Source: Callipepla californica brunnescens | Taxonomy: Eukaryota > Chordata > Aves > Galliformes > Odontophoridae | Direction of reading: 5' to 3' | DNA length: 64,000 nt | Assembly (NCBI GenBank): GCA_023055505.1 | Contig: JALIRH010000075.1 | Coordinates: forward strand, 992,001-1,056,000 | Part shown: piece by piece, positions 11,301-23,564 of the stretch | How positions within the stretch are numbered: position 1 is the first letter of the stretch | Layout of the letters: each line of letters starts with the position of its first letter | The notes under the pieces: model-generated | What the model saw: the letters and a program-made list of their open reading frames with translations, nothing else | What the model was told of the DNA's origin: nothing | The model's database searches: none | Made by a program: the position numbers and the translations under genes

Positions 11301-12416
11301 TTCTGAGATTGCCGGTAAGGAAGACGCGAGTCAGAAGACTGCCTTACACTCTATTGCGGCTTCTTATTCAGCCCTCTACTGTCCTATATAACGATTCGCG
11401 GTTAACGCATGTAAGGGACTCAGTTTCAGGAGCTGTACGAGAACGTATGCTGAACCCCAATGTTAGTGAGACGAAAAATTTAAATCCCACTTTGCTCTGC
11501 AACTGAATACAAAGTATGTCTGCATCGGTCATTCACCTGCATCACGATTTCAAACTTTTCTCTGAGAAGTGTTCTTATCCATTTGAGATCCTCTATGTTA
11601 CACAGTCACTCCTCGTTTCCTTACTCTACACAGTGATCGTTTTGATTCCTCACAGAACCATGTGCTGTTCAGTGCTAAGGAAACAGTGTAGATACTTAAA
11701 GTACTTAGACCTGTTTCCTCTAACAAATGCATGTGTCATTTCAACACTTACTATTGTTTCCCAGTAAGCCTTTTCATTGGAGCTTCTATAATGCAGATTA
11801 TAAGAAGGTGCACATACCGGCACATGCTCTATGCACGAACCGCTGTTAACCGCGGATTCCGATTCAATCGCATCAATCGCCTTTACTTCTGAGATTGCCG
11901 CTAAGGAAGACGCGAGTCAGAAGACTGCCTTACACTCTATAGCGGCTTCACTATTCAGCCCTCTGCTGTCCTATATAACAAATCGCGAATAACGCATGTA
12001 AGGAACTCAGTTTCAGGAGCTGTACGAGAATGTATGCTGAACCCCAAAGTTTTTGAGACGATAAATTTAAATCCCACTTTGCTCTGCAACTGAATACAAA
12101 GTATGTCTGCATCGGTCATTCACATGCATCACGATTTCAAACTTTTCTCTGAGAAGTGTTCTTATCCATTTGAGATCCTTTATGTAACACAGTCACTCCT
12201 CGTTTCCTTTCCATACAGAGTGATCTTTATGATTCTTCACAGAACCATGTGCTGTTCAGTGCTAAGGAAACAGTGTAGATGCTTAAAGTAATTAGAGATG
12301 TTTCCTCTATCAAATGCATCTGAATTTCCACCTCTTACAATTCTTTCCCAAGAAACTTTTCATTGGAGCTTCTATAATGCAAATTATAAGAAGGTGCACA
12401 TACCGGCACAAGCACT
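8311..12416 (+). repeat. 7-monomer HOR unit (type A), 4106 bp
   Basis: Starts are 8311 (m1), 8899 (m2), 9484 (m3), 10072 (m4), 10658 (m5), 11245 (X) and 11831 (m6a). The unit differs from the 6-mer by the added X and by a linked m6 variant (m6a: GCCGCTAAGG, GACGATAAATTT, CACATGCATCACG) in place of m6b (GCCGGTAAGG, GACGAAAAATTT, CACCTGCAAGCACG). An identical layout and length recur at 19459-23564. Confidence 0.92.
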
Positions 12417-15400
12417 ATGCACGAACCGCTGTTAACCGCGGATTCCAATTCAATCGCATCAATCGCCTTTACTTCTGAGTTTGCCGCTAAGGAAGAAGCG
12501 AGTCAGAAGACTGCCGATCACTGTATAGCGGCTTCTCTATTCACCCGGCTGTCTTTCTATATTAAGGAATCGCGAAAAACACGTGAAAATGAGTCTGTTT
12601 CAGGAGCTGTATGAGAATGTATACTGGACATCAGTGTTAGTGAGAGGGAAATTTTAAATCCCACTACTTTTCTGCTACTGAATGCAAAGTATGTCTGCAT
12701 CAGTCATTCACCTGCAAGCACGATTTCAAACTTTTCTCTGACAACTGTTGTTATACAATTTAGATCCTCATTGTAACACAGTCAACCCTCGTTTCCTTAC
12801 TCTACCCAGTGATCCTTTTGATTCTCCACAGAAACATATGCTGTCTAGTGCCAAGGAAACAGTGTAGATGCTTAAAGTACTTATAGATGTTTCCTCTACC
12901 AAATGCATCTGTATTTCCTCCTATTACAATTGTTTCCCAAAATCTTTTCATTTGAACCTGTAGAATGCAAATTATACGAACGTGCACATACCGGCACAAG
13001 CACTATGCACGAACCGCTGTTAACCGCGGATTCCGATTCAATCGCATCAATCGCCTTTACTTCTGAGATTGCCGGTAAGGAAGACGCGAGTCAGAAGACT
13101 GCCTTACACTCTATAGCGGCTTCTTATTCAGCCGTCTACTGTCCTATATAACGATTCGCGGTTAACGCATGTAAGGGACTCAGTTTCAGGAGCTGTACGA
13201 GAACGTATGCTGAACCCCAATGTTAGTGAGACGAAAAATTTAAATCCCACTTTGCTCTGCAACTGAATACAAAGTATGTCTGCATCGGTCATTCACCTGC
13301 ATCACGATTTCAAACTTTTCTCTGAGAAGTGTTCTTATCCATTTGAGATCAATTATGTTACACAGTCACTCCTCGTTTCCTTACTCTACACAGTGATCGT
13401 TTTGATTCCTCACAGAAACATGTGCTGTTCAGTGCTAAGGAAACAGTGTAGATGCTATAATTACTTATAGCTCTTTCCTCTACCAAATGCATGTGTCATT
13501 TCACCACATACAATTTTTGCCAGTCAACCTTTTCATTGGAACTTCAATAATGCAAATTGTAAGAAGGTGCACATACCGGCACAAGCACTATGCACGAACC
13601 GCTGTTAACCGCGGATTCCGATTCAATCGCATCAATCGCCTTGACTTCTGATTTTGCCGCTAAGGAAGAAGCGAGTCAGAAGACTGCCGAGCACTATATA
13701 TCGGCTTCACTACTTTTCCGGCAATCATTCTATCTTAACGAATCGCTACTTACAAGTGAAAGTGACTCAGTTTCAGGAGCTGTATGAGAATATATACTGG
13801 ACATCAGTGTTAGTGAGAGGGAAATTTTAAATTCCAATTTACTCTGCGAATGAATGCAAAGTATGTCTGCATCGGTCATTCACCTGCAAGCACGATTTCA
13901 AACTTTTCTCTGACCACTGTTCTTATCCATTTTAGTTCCTCTATGTAACACAGTCACTCCTCGTTTCCTTACTCTACCCAGTGATCGTTTTGATTCTCCA
14001 CAGAACCATATGCTGTCTAGTGCTAAGGAAACAGTGTAGATGCTTAAAGTACTTATAGATGTTTCCTCTACCAAATGCATCTGTATTTCCTCCTCTTACA
14101 ATTGTTTCCCAATAATCTTTTCATTTGAACCTGTAGAATGCAAATTATAAGAAGGTGCACATAACGGCACAAGCACTATGCACGAACCGCCGTTAACCGC
14201 GGATTCCGATTCAATCGCATCAATCGCCTTTACTTCAGAGATTGCCGGTAAGGAAGACGCAAGTCAGAAGACTGCCGATCATTGTTTTCGGCTTCTCTAT
14301 TCAGGCGGCTGTCTTGCTATATTTCGAATCGCGACTTTCACGTGAAAGTGACTCAGTTTCAGGAGCTGTATGAGAATGTATACTGTACCCCAGTGTTAAC
14401 GAGAGGGAAATTTTAAATTCCAATATACTCTGTGAATGAATGCAAAGTATGTCTGCATCGGTCATTCACCTGCAAGCACGATTTCAAACTTTTCTCTGAG
14501 AAGTGTTCTTATCCATTTGAGATCCTTTATGTAACACAGTCACTCCTCGTTTCCTTTCCATACAGAGTGATCTTTATGATTCTTCACAGAACCATGTGCT
14601 GTTCAGTGCGAAGGAAACAGTGTAGATGCTTAAAGTAATTAGAGATGTTTCCTCTATCAAATGCATCTGAATTTCCACCTCTTACAATTCTTTCCCAAGA
14701 AACTTTTTTTGGGAGCTTCCTCCATGCAAATTATAAGAAGGTGCACATACCGGCACAAGCACTATGCACGAACCGCCGTTAACCGCGGATTCCGATTCAA
14801 TCGCATCAATCGCCTTTACTTCTGAGTTTGCTGCTAAGGAAGACGCGAGTCAGAAGACTGCCGATCATTGTTTTCGGCTTCTCTATTCACCCGGCTGTCT
14901 TTCTATATTAAGGAATCGCGACTTTCACGTGAAAGTGACTCAGTTTCAGGAGCTGTATTAGAATGTATACTGTACCTCAGTGTTAGCGAGAGGGAAATTT
15001 TAAATCCATCTTAACTCTGCTACTGAATGCAAAGTAATTCTGCATCGGTCATTCAACTGCAAGCACGATTTCAAACTTTTCTCTGAGAAGTGTTCTTATC
15101 CATTTGAGATCCTCTATGTTACACAGTCACTCCTCGTTTCCTTACTCTACACAGTGATCGTTTTGATTCCTCACAGAACCATGTGCTGTTCAGTGCTAAG
15201 GAAACAGTGTAGATACTTAAAGTACTTAGACCTGTTTCCTCTAACAAATGCATGTGTCATTTCAACACTTACTATTGTTTCCCAGTAAGCCTTTTCATTG
15301 GAGCTTCTATAATGCAGATTATAAGAAGGTGCACATACCGGCACATGCTCTATGCACGAACCGCTGTTAACCGCGGATTCCGATTCAATCGCATCAATCG

Positions 15401-15937
15401 CCTTTACTTCTGAGATTGCCGCTAAGGAAGACGCGAGTCAGAAGACTGCCTTACACTCTATAGCGGCTTCACTATTCAGCCCTCTGCTGTCCTATATAAC
15501 AAATCGCGAATAACGCATGTAAGGAACTCAGTTTCAGGAGCTGTACGAGAATGTATGCTGAACCCCAAAGTTTTTGAGACGATAAATTTAAATCCCACTT
15601 TGCTCTGCAACTGAATACAAAGTATGTCTGCATCGGTCATTCACATGCATCACGATTTCAAACTTTTCTCTGAGAAGTGTTCTTATCCATTTGAGATCCT
15701 TTATGTAACACAGTCACTCCTCGTTTCCTTTCCATACAGAGTGATCTTTATGATTCTTCACAGAACCATGTGCTGTTCAGTGCTAAGGAAACAGTGTAGA
15801 TGCTTAAAGTAATTAGAGATGTTTCCTCTATCAAATGCATCTGAATTTCCACCTCTTACAATTCTTTCCCAAGAAACTTTTCATTGGAGCTTCTATAATG
15901 CAAATTATAAGAAGGTGCACATACCGGCACAAGCACT
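12417..15937 (+). repeat. 6-monomer HOR unit derived from a 7-mer (type A')
   Basis: Starts are 12417 (m1), 13005 (m2), 13590 (m3), 14178 (m4), 14764 (hybrid m5/X) and 15352 (m6a). The length is 3521 bp, identical to true 6-mers, but the m6a variant and the X-type tail of the fifth monomer show that it came from a 7-mer by loss of one monomer length. Confidence 0.9.
14764..15351 (+). repeat. Hybrid monomer: m5 head joined to X tail
   Basis: The head is m5 (CCGCCG start, GATCATTGTTTTCGG, 16-bp palindrome at 14921, CATTCAACTGCAAGCACG). From 15087 the sequence is X (GAAGTGTTCTTATCC, ATGTTACACAG). The switch lies between 15063 and 15087, in a stretch identical in both parents. It is the footprint of a one-monomer deletion by misaligned exchange. 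Confidence 0.88.
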
Positions 15938-16525
15938 ATGCACGAACCGCTGTTAACCGCGGATTCCAATTCAATCGCATCAATCGCCTTTACTTCTGAG
16001 TTTGCCGCTAAGGAAGAAGCGAGTCAGAAGACTGCCGATCACTGTATAGCGGCTTCTCTATTCACCCGGCTGTCTTTCTATATTAAGGAATCGCGAAAAA
16101 CACGTGAAAATGAGTCTGTTTCAGGAGCTGTATGAGAATGTATACTGGACATCAGTGTTAGTGAGAGGGAAATTTTAAATCCCACTACTTTTCTGCTACT
16201 GAATGCAAAGTATGTCTGCATCAGTCATTCACCTGCAAGCACGATTTCAAACTTTTCTCTGACAACTGTTGTTATACAATTTAGATCCTCATTGTAACAC
16301 AGTCAACCCTCGTTTCCTTACTCTACCCAGTGATCCTTTTGATTCTCCACAGAAACATATGCTGTCTAGTGCCAAGGAAACAGTGTAGATGCTTAAAGTA
16401 CTTATAGATGTTTCCTCTACCAAATGCATCTGTATTTCCTCCTATTACAATTGTTTCCCAAAATCTTTTCATTTGAACCTGTAGAATGCAAATTATACGA
16501 ACGTGCACATACCGGCACAAGCACT
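15938..16525 (+). repeat. Reference m1 monomer
   Basis: 588 bp. Diagnostic features are TTCCAATTC in the core (others TTCCGATTC), GAGTTTGCC, GAAGAAGCG, GATCACTGTATAGC and AAAAACACGTGAAAATG (CACGTG at 16101-16106 without the longer palindrome). It has the CTCTGACAACTGTTG middle and GTCAACCCTCG. When m1 is followed by a t monomer it is 590 bp (589 at 58191). Confidence 0.85.
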
Positions 16526-17110
16526 ATGCACGAACCGCTGTTAACCGCGGATTCCGATTCAATCGCATCAATCGCCTTTACTTCTGAGATTGCCGGTAAG
16601 GAAGACGCGAGTCAGAAGACTGCCTTACACTCTATAGCGGCTTCTTATTCAGCCGTCTACTGTCCTATATAACGATTCGCGGTTAACGCATGTAAGGGAC
16701 TCAGTTTCAGGAGCTGTACGAGAACGTATGCTGAACCCCAATGTTAGTGAGACGAAAAATTTAAATCCCACTTTGCTCTGCAACTGAATACAAAGTATGT
16801 CTGCATCGGTCATTCACCTGCATCACGATTTCAAACTTTTCTCTGAGAAGTGTTCTTATCCATTTGAGATCAATTATGTTACACAGTCACTCCTCGTTTC
16901 CTTACTCTACACAGTGATCGTTTTGATTCCTCACAGAAACATGTGCTGTTCAGTGCTAAGGAAACAGTGTAGATGCTATAATTACTTATAGCTCTTTCCT
17001 CTACCAAATGCATGTGTCATTTCACCACATACAATTTTTGCCAGTCAACCTTTTCATTGGAACTTCAATAATGCAAATTGTAAGAAGGTGCACATACCGG
17101 CACAAGCACT
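16526..17110 (+). repeat. Reference m2 monomer
   Basis: 585 bp. Its variable block is TTACACTCTATAGCGG, then TATATAA (16666-16672) and ATTCGCGGTTAACGC. The middle has GAGATCAATTATGTTACAC, and the tail TGCTATAATTACTTATAG is unique to this class. It contains a 10-bp inverted repeat (16540-16549 and 16678-16687). Confidence 0.85.
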
Positions 17111-17698
17111 ATGCACGAACCGCTGTTAACCGCGGATTCCGATTCAATCGCATCAATCGCCTTGACTTCTGATTTTGCCGCTAAGGAAGAAGCGAGTCAG
17201 AAGACTGCCGAGCACTATATATCGGCTTCACTACTTTTCCGGCAATCATTCTATCTTAACGAATCGCTACTTACAAGTGAAAGTGACTCAGTTTCAGGAG
17301 CTGTATGAGAATATATACTGGACTCCAGTGTTAGTGAGAGGGAAATTTTAAATTCCAATTTACTCTGCGAATGAATGCAAAGTATGTCTGCATCGGTCAT
17401 TCACCTGCAAGCACGATTTCAAACTTTTCTCTGACCACTGTTCTTATCCATTTTAGTTCCTCTATGTAACACAGTCACTCCTCGTTTCCTTACTCTACCC
17501 AGTGATCGTTTTGATTCTCCACAGAACCATATGCTGTCTAGTGCTAAGGAAACAGTGTAGATGCTTAAAGTACTTATAGATGTTTCCTCTACCAAATGCA
17601 TCTGTATTTCCTCCTCTTACAATTGTTTCCCAATAATCTTTTCATTTGAACCTGTAGAATGCAAATTATAAGAAGGTGCACATAACGGCACAAGCACT
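17111..17698 (+). repeat. Reference m3 monomer
   Basis: 588 bp and the most distinct class. It has CTTGACTTCTGATTTTGCC in the core, GAGCACTATATATCGG in the variable block, and CAAGTG (17274-17279) where m1, m4 and m5 have CACGTG. It lacks both TATATAA and CACGTG. It is not found after about 40.6 kb. Confidence 0.85.
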
Positions 17699-18284
17699 AT
17701 GCACGAACCGCCGTTAACCGCGGATTCCGATTCAATCGCATCAATCGCCTTTACTTCAGAGATTGCCGGTAAGGAAGACGCAAGTCAGAAGACTGCCGAT
17801 CATTGTTTTCGGCTTCTCTATTCAGGCGGCTGTCTTGCTATATTTCGAATCGCGACTTTCACGTGAAAGTGACTCAGTTTCAGGAGCTGTATGAGAATGT
17901 ATACTGTACCCCAGTGTTAACGAGAGGGAAATTTTAAATTCCAATATACTCTGTGAATGAATGCAAAGTATGTCTGCATCGGTCATTCACCTGCAAGCAC
18001 GATTTCAAACTTTTCTCTGAGAAGTGTTCTTATCCATTTGAGATCCTTTATGTAACACAGTCACTCCTCGTTTCCTTTCCATACAGAGTGATCTTTATGA
18101 TTCTTCACAGAACCATGTGCTGTTCAGTGCGAAGGAAACAGTGTAGATGCTTAAAGTAATTAGAGATGTTTCCTCTATCAAATGCATCTGAATTTCCACC
18201 TCTTACAATTCTTTCCCAAGAAACTTTTTTTGGGAGCTTCCTCCATGCAAATTATAAGAAGGTGCACATACCGGCACAAGCACT
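17699..18284 (+). repeat. Reference m4 monomer
   Basis: 586 bp. It starts CCGCCGTTAACC, has TTCAGAGATTGCCGG, GACGCAAGTCAG and TTCAGGCGGCTGTC, and the 16-bp palindrome at 17855-17870. It also has GTTAACGAGAGGG, which gives it an extra HpaI-type site. Not found after about 41.2 kb. Confidence 0.85.
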
Positions 18285-18871
18285 ATGCACGAACCGCCGT
18301 TAACCGCGGATTCCGATTCAATCGCATCAATCGCCTTTACTTCTGAGTTTGCCGCTAAGGAAGACGCGAGTCAGAAGACTGCCGATCATTGTTTTCGGCT
18401 TCTCTATTCACCCGGCTGTCTTTCTATATTAAGGAATCGCGACTTTCACGTGAAAGTGACTCAGTTTCAGGAGCTGTATTAGAATGTATACTGTACCTCA
18501 GTGTTAGCGAGAGGGAAATTTTAAATCCATCTTAACTCTGCTACTGAATGCAAAGTAATTCTGCATCGGTCATTCAACTGCAAGCACGATTTCAAACTTT
18601 TCTCTGACAAGTGTTGTTATCCATTTTAGATCCTCATTGTAACACATCACTCCTCGTTTCCCTACCATACACAGTGATCGTTTTGATTCCTCACAGAACC
18701 ATGTGCTGTTTAGTGCTAAGGAAACAGTGTAGATACTTAAAGTACTTAGACCTGTTTCCTCTAACAAATGCATGTGTCATTTCAACACTTACTATTGTTT
18801 CCCAGTAAGCCTTTTCATTGGAGCTTCTATAATGCAGATTATAAGAAGGTGCACATACCGGCACATGCTCT
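18285..18871 (+). repeat. Reference m5 monomer
   Basis: 587 bp. It combines a CCGCCG start, GAGTTTGCC, GATCATTGTTTTCGG, TTCACCCGGCTG and the 16-bp palindrome at 18442-18457. The middle has a one-base deletion (AACACATCACTCC against AACACAGTCACTCC), and the tail is AGATACTTAAAGTACTTAG. Confidence 0.85.
18442..18457. repeat. Perfect 16-bp palindrome with CACGTG core (reference copy)
   Basis: ACTTTCACGTGAAAGT reads the same on both strands. I find it in 25 monomers, all of classes m4, m5 and p (including hybrids with their variable block). Starts: 2601, 6122, 6709, 10228, 10815, 14334, 14921, 17855, 18442, 21376, 21963, 25482, 26069, 29591, 31940, 33699, 34286, 37220, 37807, 40741, 41328, 45437, 46024, 56587 and 61868. 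CACGTG is the E-box bound by many bHLH proteins; a role here as a protein site is inference. Confidence 0.85.
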
Positions 18872-19458
18872 ATGCACGAACCGCTGTTAACCGCGGATTC
18901 CGATTCAATCGCATCAATCGCCTTTACTTCTGAGATTGCCGGTAAGGAAGACGCGAGTCAGAAGACTGCCTTACACTCTATAGCGGCTTCACTATTCAGC
19001 CCTCTGCTGTCCTATATAACAAATCGCGAATAACGCATGTAAGGAACTCAGTTTCAGGAGCTGTACGAGAATGTATGCTGAACCCCAAAGTTTTTGAGAC
19101 GAAAAATTTAAATCCCACTTTGCTCTGCAACTGAATACAAAGTATGTCTGCATTGGTCATTCACCTGCAAGCACGATTTCAAACTTTTCTCTGAGAAGTG
19201 TTCTTATCCATTTGAGATCCTTTATGTAACACAGTCACTCCTCGTTTCCTTTCCATACAGAGTGATCTTTATGATTCTTCACAGAACCATGTGCTGTTCA
19301 GTGCTAAGGAAACAGTGTAGATGCTTAAAGTAATTAGAGATGTTTCCTCTATCAAATGCATCTGAATTTCCACCTCTTACAATTCTTTCCCAAGAAACTT
19401 TTTATTGGAGCTTCCTCCATGCAAATTATAAGAAGGTGCACATACCGGCACAAGCACT
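18872..19458 (+). repeat. Reference m6 monomer (m6b variant)
   Basis: 587 bp. The variable block is GGCTTCACTATTCAGCCC, then TATATAA (19013-19019) and CAAATCGCGAATAACG. GAACCCCAAAGTTTTTGAG follows where m2 and X have GAACCCCAATGTTAGTGAG. The m6b variant has GCCGGTAAGG and CTGCATTGGTC; the other variant, m6a, occurs at 7725, 11831, 15352 and 22979. Confidence 0.85.
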
Positions 19459-22400
19459 ATGCACGAACCGCTGTTAACCGCGGATTCCAATTCAATCGCA
19501 TCAATCGCCTTTACTTCTGAGTTTGCCGCTAAGGAAGAAGCGAGTCAGAAGACTGCCGATCACTGTATAGCTGCTTCTCTATTCACCCGGCTGTCTTTCT
19601 ATATTAAGGAATCGCGAAAAACACGTGAAAATGAGTCTGTTTCAGGAGCTGTATGAGAATGTATACTGGACATCAGTGTTAGTGAGAGGGAAATTTTAAA
19701 TCCCACTACTTTTCTGCTACTGAATGCAAAGTATGTCTGCATCAGTCATTCACCTGCAAGCACGATTTCAAACTTTTCTCTGACAACTGTTGTTATACAA
19801 TTTAGATCCTCATTGTAACACAGTCAACCCTCGTTTCCTTACTCTACCCAGTGATCCTTTTGATTCTCCACAGAAACATATGCTGTCTAGTGCCAAGGAA
19901 ACAGTGTAGATGCTTAAAGTACTTATAGATGTTTCCTCTACCAAATGCATCTGTATTTCCTCCTATTACAATTGTTTCCCAAAATCTTTTCATTTGAACC
20001 TGTAGAATGCAAATTATACGAACGTGCACATACCGGCACAAGCACTATGCACGAACCGATGTTAACCGCGGATTCCGATTCAATCGCATCAATCGCCTTT
20101 ACTTCTGAGATTGCCGGTAAGGAAGACGCGAGTCAGAAGACTGCCTTACACTCTATAGCGGCTTCTTATTCAGCCGTCTACTGTCCTATATAACGATTCG
20201 CGGTTAACGCATGTAAGGGACTCAGTTTCAGGAGCTGTACGAGAACGTATGCTGAACCCCAATGTTAGTGAGACGAAAAATTTAAATCCCACTTTGCTCT
20301 GCAACTGAATACAAAGTATGTCTGCATCGGTCATTCACCTGCATCACGATTTCAAACTTTTCTCTGAGAAGTGTTCTTATCCATTTGAGATCAATTATGT
20401 TACACAGTCACTCCTCGTTTCCTTACTCTACACAGTGATCGTTTTGATTCCTCACAGAAACATGTGCTGTTCAGTGCTAAGGAAACAGTGTAGATGCTAT
20501 AATTACTTATAGCTCTTTCCTCTACCAAATGCATGTGTCATTTCACCACATACAATTTTTGCCAGTCAACCTTTTCATTGGAACTTCAATAATGCAAATT
20601 GTAAGAAGGTGCACATACCGGCACAAGCACTATGCACGAACCGCTGTTAACCGCGGATTCCGATTCAATCGCATCAATCGCCTTGACTTCTGATTTTGCC
20701 GCTAAGGAAGAAGCGAGTCAGAAGACTGCCGAGCACTATATATCGGCTTCACTACTTTTCCGGCAATCATTCTATCTTAACGAATCGCTACTTACAAGTG
20801 AAAGTGACTCAGTTTCAGGAGCTGTATGAGAATATATACTGGACTCCAGTGTTAGTGAGAGGGAAATTTTAAATTCCAATTTACTCTGCGAATGAATGCA
20901 AAGTATGTCTGCATCGGTCATTCACCTGCAAGCACGATTTCAAACTTTTCTCTGACCACTGTTCTTATCCATTTTAGTTCCTCTATGTAACACAGTCACT
21001 CCTCGTTTCCTTACTCTACCCAGTGATCGTTTTGATTCTCCACAGAACCATATGCTGTCTAGTGCTAAGGAAACAGTGTAGATGCTTAAAGTACTTATAG
21101 ATGTTTCCTCTACCAAATGCATCTGTATTTCCTCCTCTTACAATTGTTTCCCAATAATCTTTTCATTTGAACCTGTAGAATGCAAATTATAAGAAGGTGC
21201 ACATAACGGCACAAGCACTATGCACGAACCGCCGTTAACCGCGGATTCCGATTCAATCGCATCAATCGCCTTTACTTCAGAGATTGCCGGTAAGGAAGAC
21301 GCAAGTCAGAAGACTGCCGATCATTGTTTTCGGCTTCTCTATTCAGGCGGCTGTCTTGCTATATTTCGAATCGCGACTTTCACGTGAAAGTGACTCAGTT
21401 TCAGGAGCTGTATGAGAATGTATACTGTACCCCAGTGTTAACGAGAGGGAAATTTTAAATTCCAATATACTCTGTGAATGAATGCAAAGTATGTCTGCAT
21501 CGGTCATTCACCTGCAAGCACGATTTCAAACTTTTCTCTGAGAAGTGTTCTTATCCATTTGAGATCCTTTATGTAACACAGTCACTCCTCGTTTCCTTTC
21601 CATACAGAGTGATCTTTATGATTCTTCACAGAACCATGTGCTGTTCAGTGCGAAGGAAACAGTGTAGATGCTTAAAGTAATTAGAGATGTTTCCTCTATC
21701 AAATGCATCTGAATTTCCACCTCTTACAATTCTTTCCCAAGAAACTTTTTTTGGGAGCTTCCTCCATGCAAATTATAAGAAGGTGCACATACCGGCACAA
21801 GCACTATGCACGAACCGCCGTTAACCGCGGATTCCGATTCAATCGCATCAATCGCCTTTACTTCTGAGTTTGCCGCTAAGGAAGACGCGAGTCAGAAGAC
21901 TGCCGATCATTGTTTTCGGCTTCTCTATTCACCCGGCTGTCTTTCTATATTAAGGAATCGCGACTTTCACGTGAAAGTGACTCAGTTTCAGGAGCTGTAT
22001 TAGAATGTATACTGTACCTCAGTGTTAGCGAGAGGGAAATTTTAAATCCATCTTAACTCTGCTACTGAATGCAAAGTAATTCTGCATCGGTCATTCAACT
22101 GCAAGCACGATTTCAAACTTTTCTCTGACAAGTGTTGTTATCCATTTTAGATCCTCATTGTAACACATCACTCCTCGTTTCCCTACCATACACAGTGATC
22201 GTTTTGATTCCTCACAGAACCATGTGCTGTTTAGTGCTAAGGAAACAGTGTAGATACTTAAAGTACTTAGACCTGTTTCCTCTAACAAATGCATGTGTCA
22301 TTTCAACACTTACTATTGTTTCCCAGTAAGCCTTTTCATTGGAGCTTCTATAATGCAGATTATAAGAAGGTGCACATACAGGCACAAGCACTATGCACGA

Positions 22401-23564
22401 ACCGCTGTTAACCGCGGATTCCGATTCAATCGCATCAATCGCCTTTACTTCTGAGATTGCCGGTAAGGAAGACGCGAGTCAGAAGACTGCCTTACACTCT
22501 ATTGCGGCTTCTTATTCAGCCCTCTACTGTCCTATATAACGATTCGCGGTTAACGCATGTAAGGGACTCAGTTTCAGGAGCTGTACGAGAACGTATGCTG
22601 AACCCCAATGTTAGTGAGACGAAAAATTTAAATCCCACTTTGCTCTGCAACTGAATACAAAGTATGTCTGCATCGGTCATTCACCTGCATCACGATTTCA
22701 AACTTTTCTCTGAGAAGTGTTCTTATCCATTTGAGATCCTCTATGTTACACAGTCACTCCTCGTTTCCTTACTCTACACAGTGATCGTTTTGATTCCTCA
22801 CAGAACCATGTGCTGTTCAGTGCTAAGGAAACAGTGTAGATACTTAAAGTACTTAGACCTGTTTCCTCTAACAAATGCATGTGTCATTTCAACACTTACT
22901 ATTGTTTCCCAGTAAGCCTTTTCATTGGAGCTTCTATAATGCAGATTATAAGAAGGTGCACATACCGGCACATGCTCTATGCACGAACCGCTGTTAACCG
23001 CGGATTCCGATTCAATCGCATCAATCGCCTTTACTTCTGAGATTGCCGCTAAGGAAGACGCGAGTCAGAAGACTGCCTTACACTCTATAGCGGCTTCACT
23101 ATTCAGCCCTCTGCTGTCCTATATAACAAATCGCGAATAACGCATGTAAGGAACTCAGTTTCAGGAGCTGTACGAGAATGTATGCTGAACCCCAAAGTTT
23201 TTGAGACGATAAATTTAAATCCCACTTTGCTCTGCAACTGAATACAAAGTATGTCTGCATCGGTCATTCACATGCATCACGATTTCAAACTTTTCTCTGA
23301 GAAGTGTTCTTATCCATTTGAGATCCTTTATGTAACACAGTCACTCCTCGTTTCCTTTCCATACAGAGTGATCTTTATGATTCTTCACAGAACCATGTGC
23401 TGTTCAGTGCTAAGGAAACAGTGTAGATGCTTAAAGTAATTAGAGATGTTTCCTCTATCAAATGCATCTGAATTTCCACCTCTTACAATTCTTTCCCAAG
23501 AAACTTTTCATTGGAGCTTCTATAATGCAAATTATAAGAAGGTGCACATACCGGCACAAGCACT
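19459..23564 (+). repeat. 7-monomer HOR unit (type A), second copy
   Basis: Starts are 19459 (m1), 20047 (m2), 20632 (m3), 21220 (m4), 21806 (m5), 22393 (X) and 22979 (m6a). Length is 4106 bp, equal to the copy at 8311. The m2 has a private CCGATGTTAACC change. Confidence 0.92.
22393..22978 (+). repeat. Reference X monomer
   Basis: 586 bp. X is m2-like in its variable block (TATATAACGATTCGCGG) but has CTCTATTGCGGC and AGCCCTCTACTG. Its tail, AGATACTTAAAGTACTTAG with CACTTACTATTG, is that of m5. Other copies are at 7139, 11245, 49385, 51735 and 57017, with a near-X at 46454. X links the two HOR families, since both contain X followed by m6. Confidence 0.82.

Larger units (their letters stand above)
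15938..19458 (+). repeat. 6-monomer HOR unit (type B), 3521 bp, reference copy
   Basis: Starts are 15938 (m1, 588 bp), 16526 (m2, 585), 17111 (m3, 588), 17699 (m4, 586), 18285 (m5, 587) and 18872 (m6b, 587). Sister copies of exactly the same length start at 23565, 35303 and 38824. By eye, HOR copies differ at only a few scattered bases, far less than neighbouring monomers differ from each other, as expected for recent homogenisation of whole HOR units. Confidence 0.93.
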
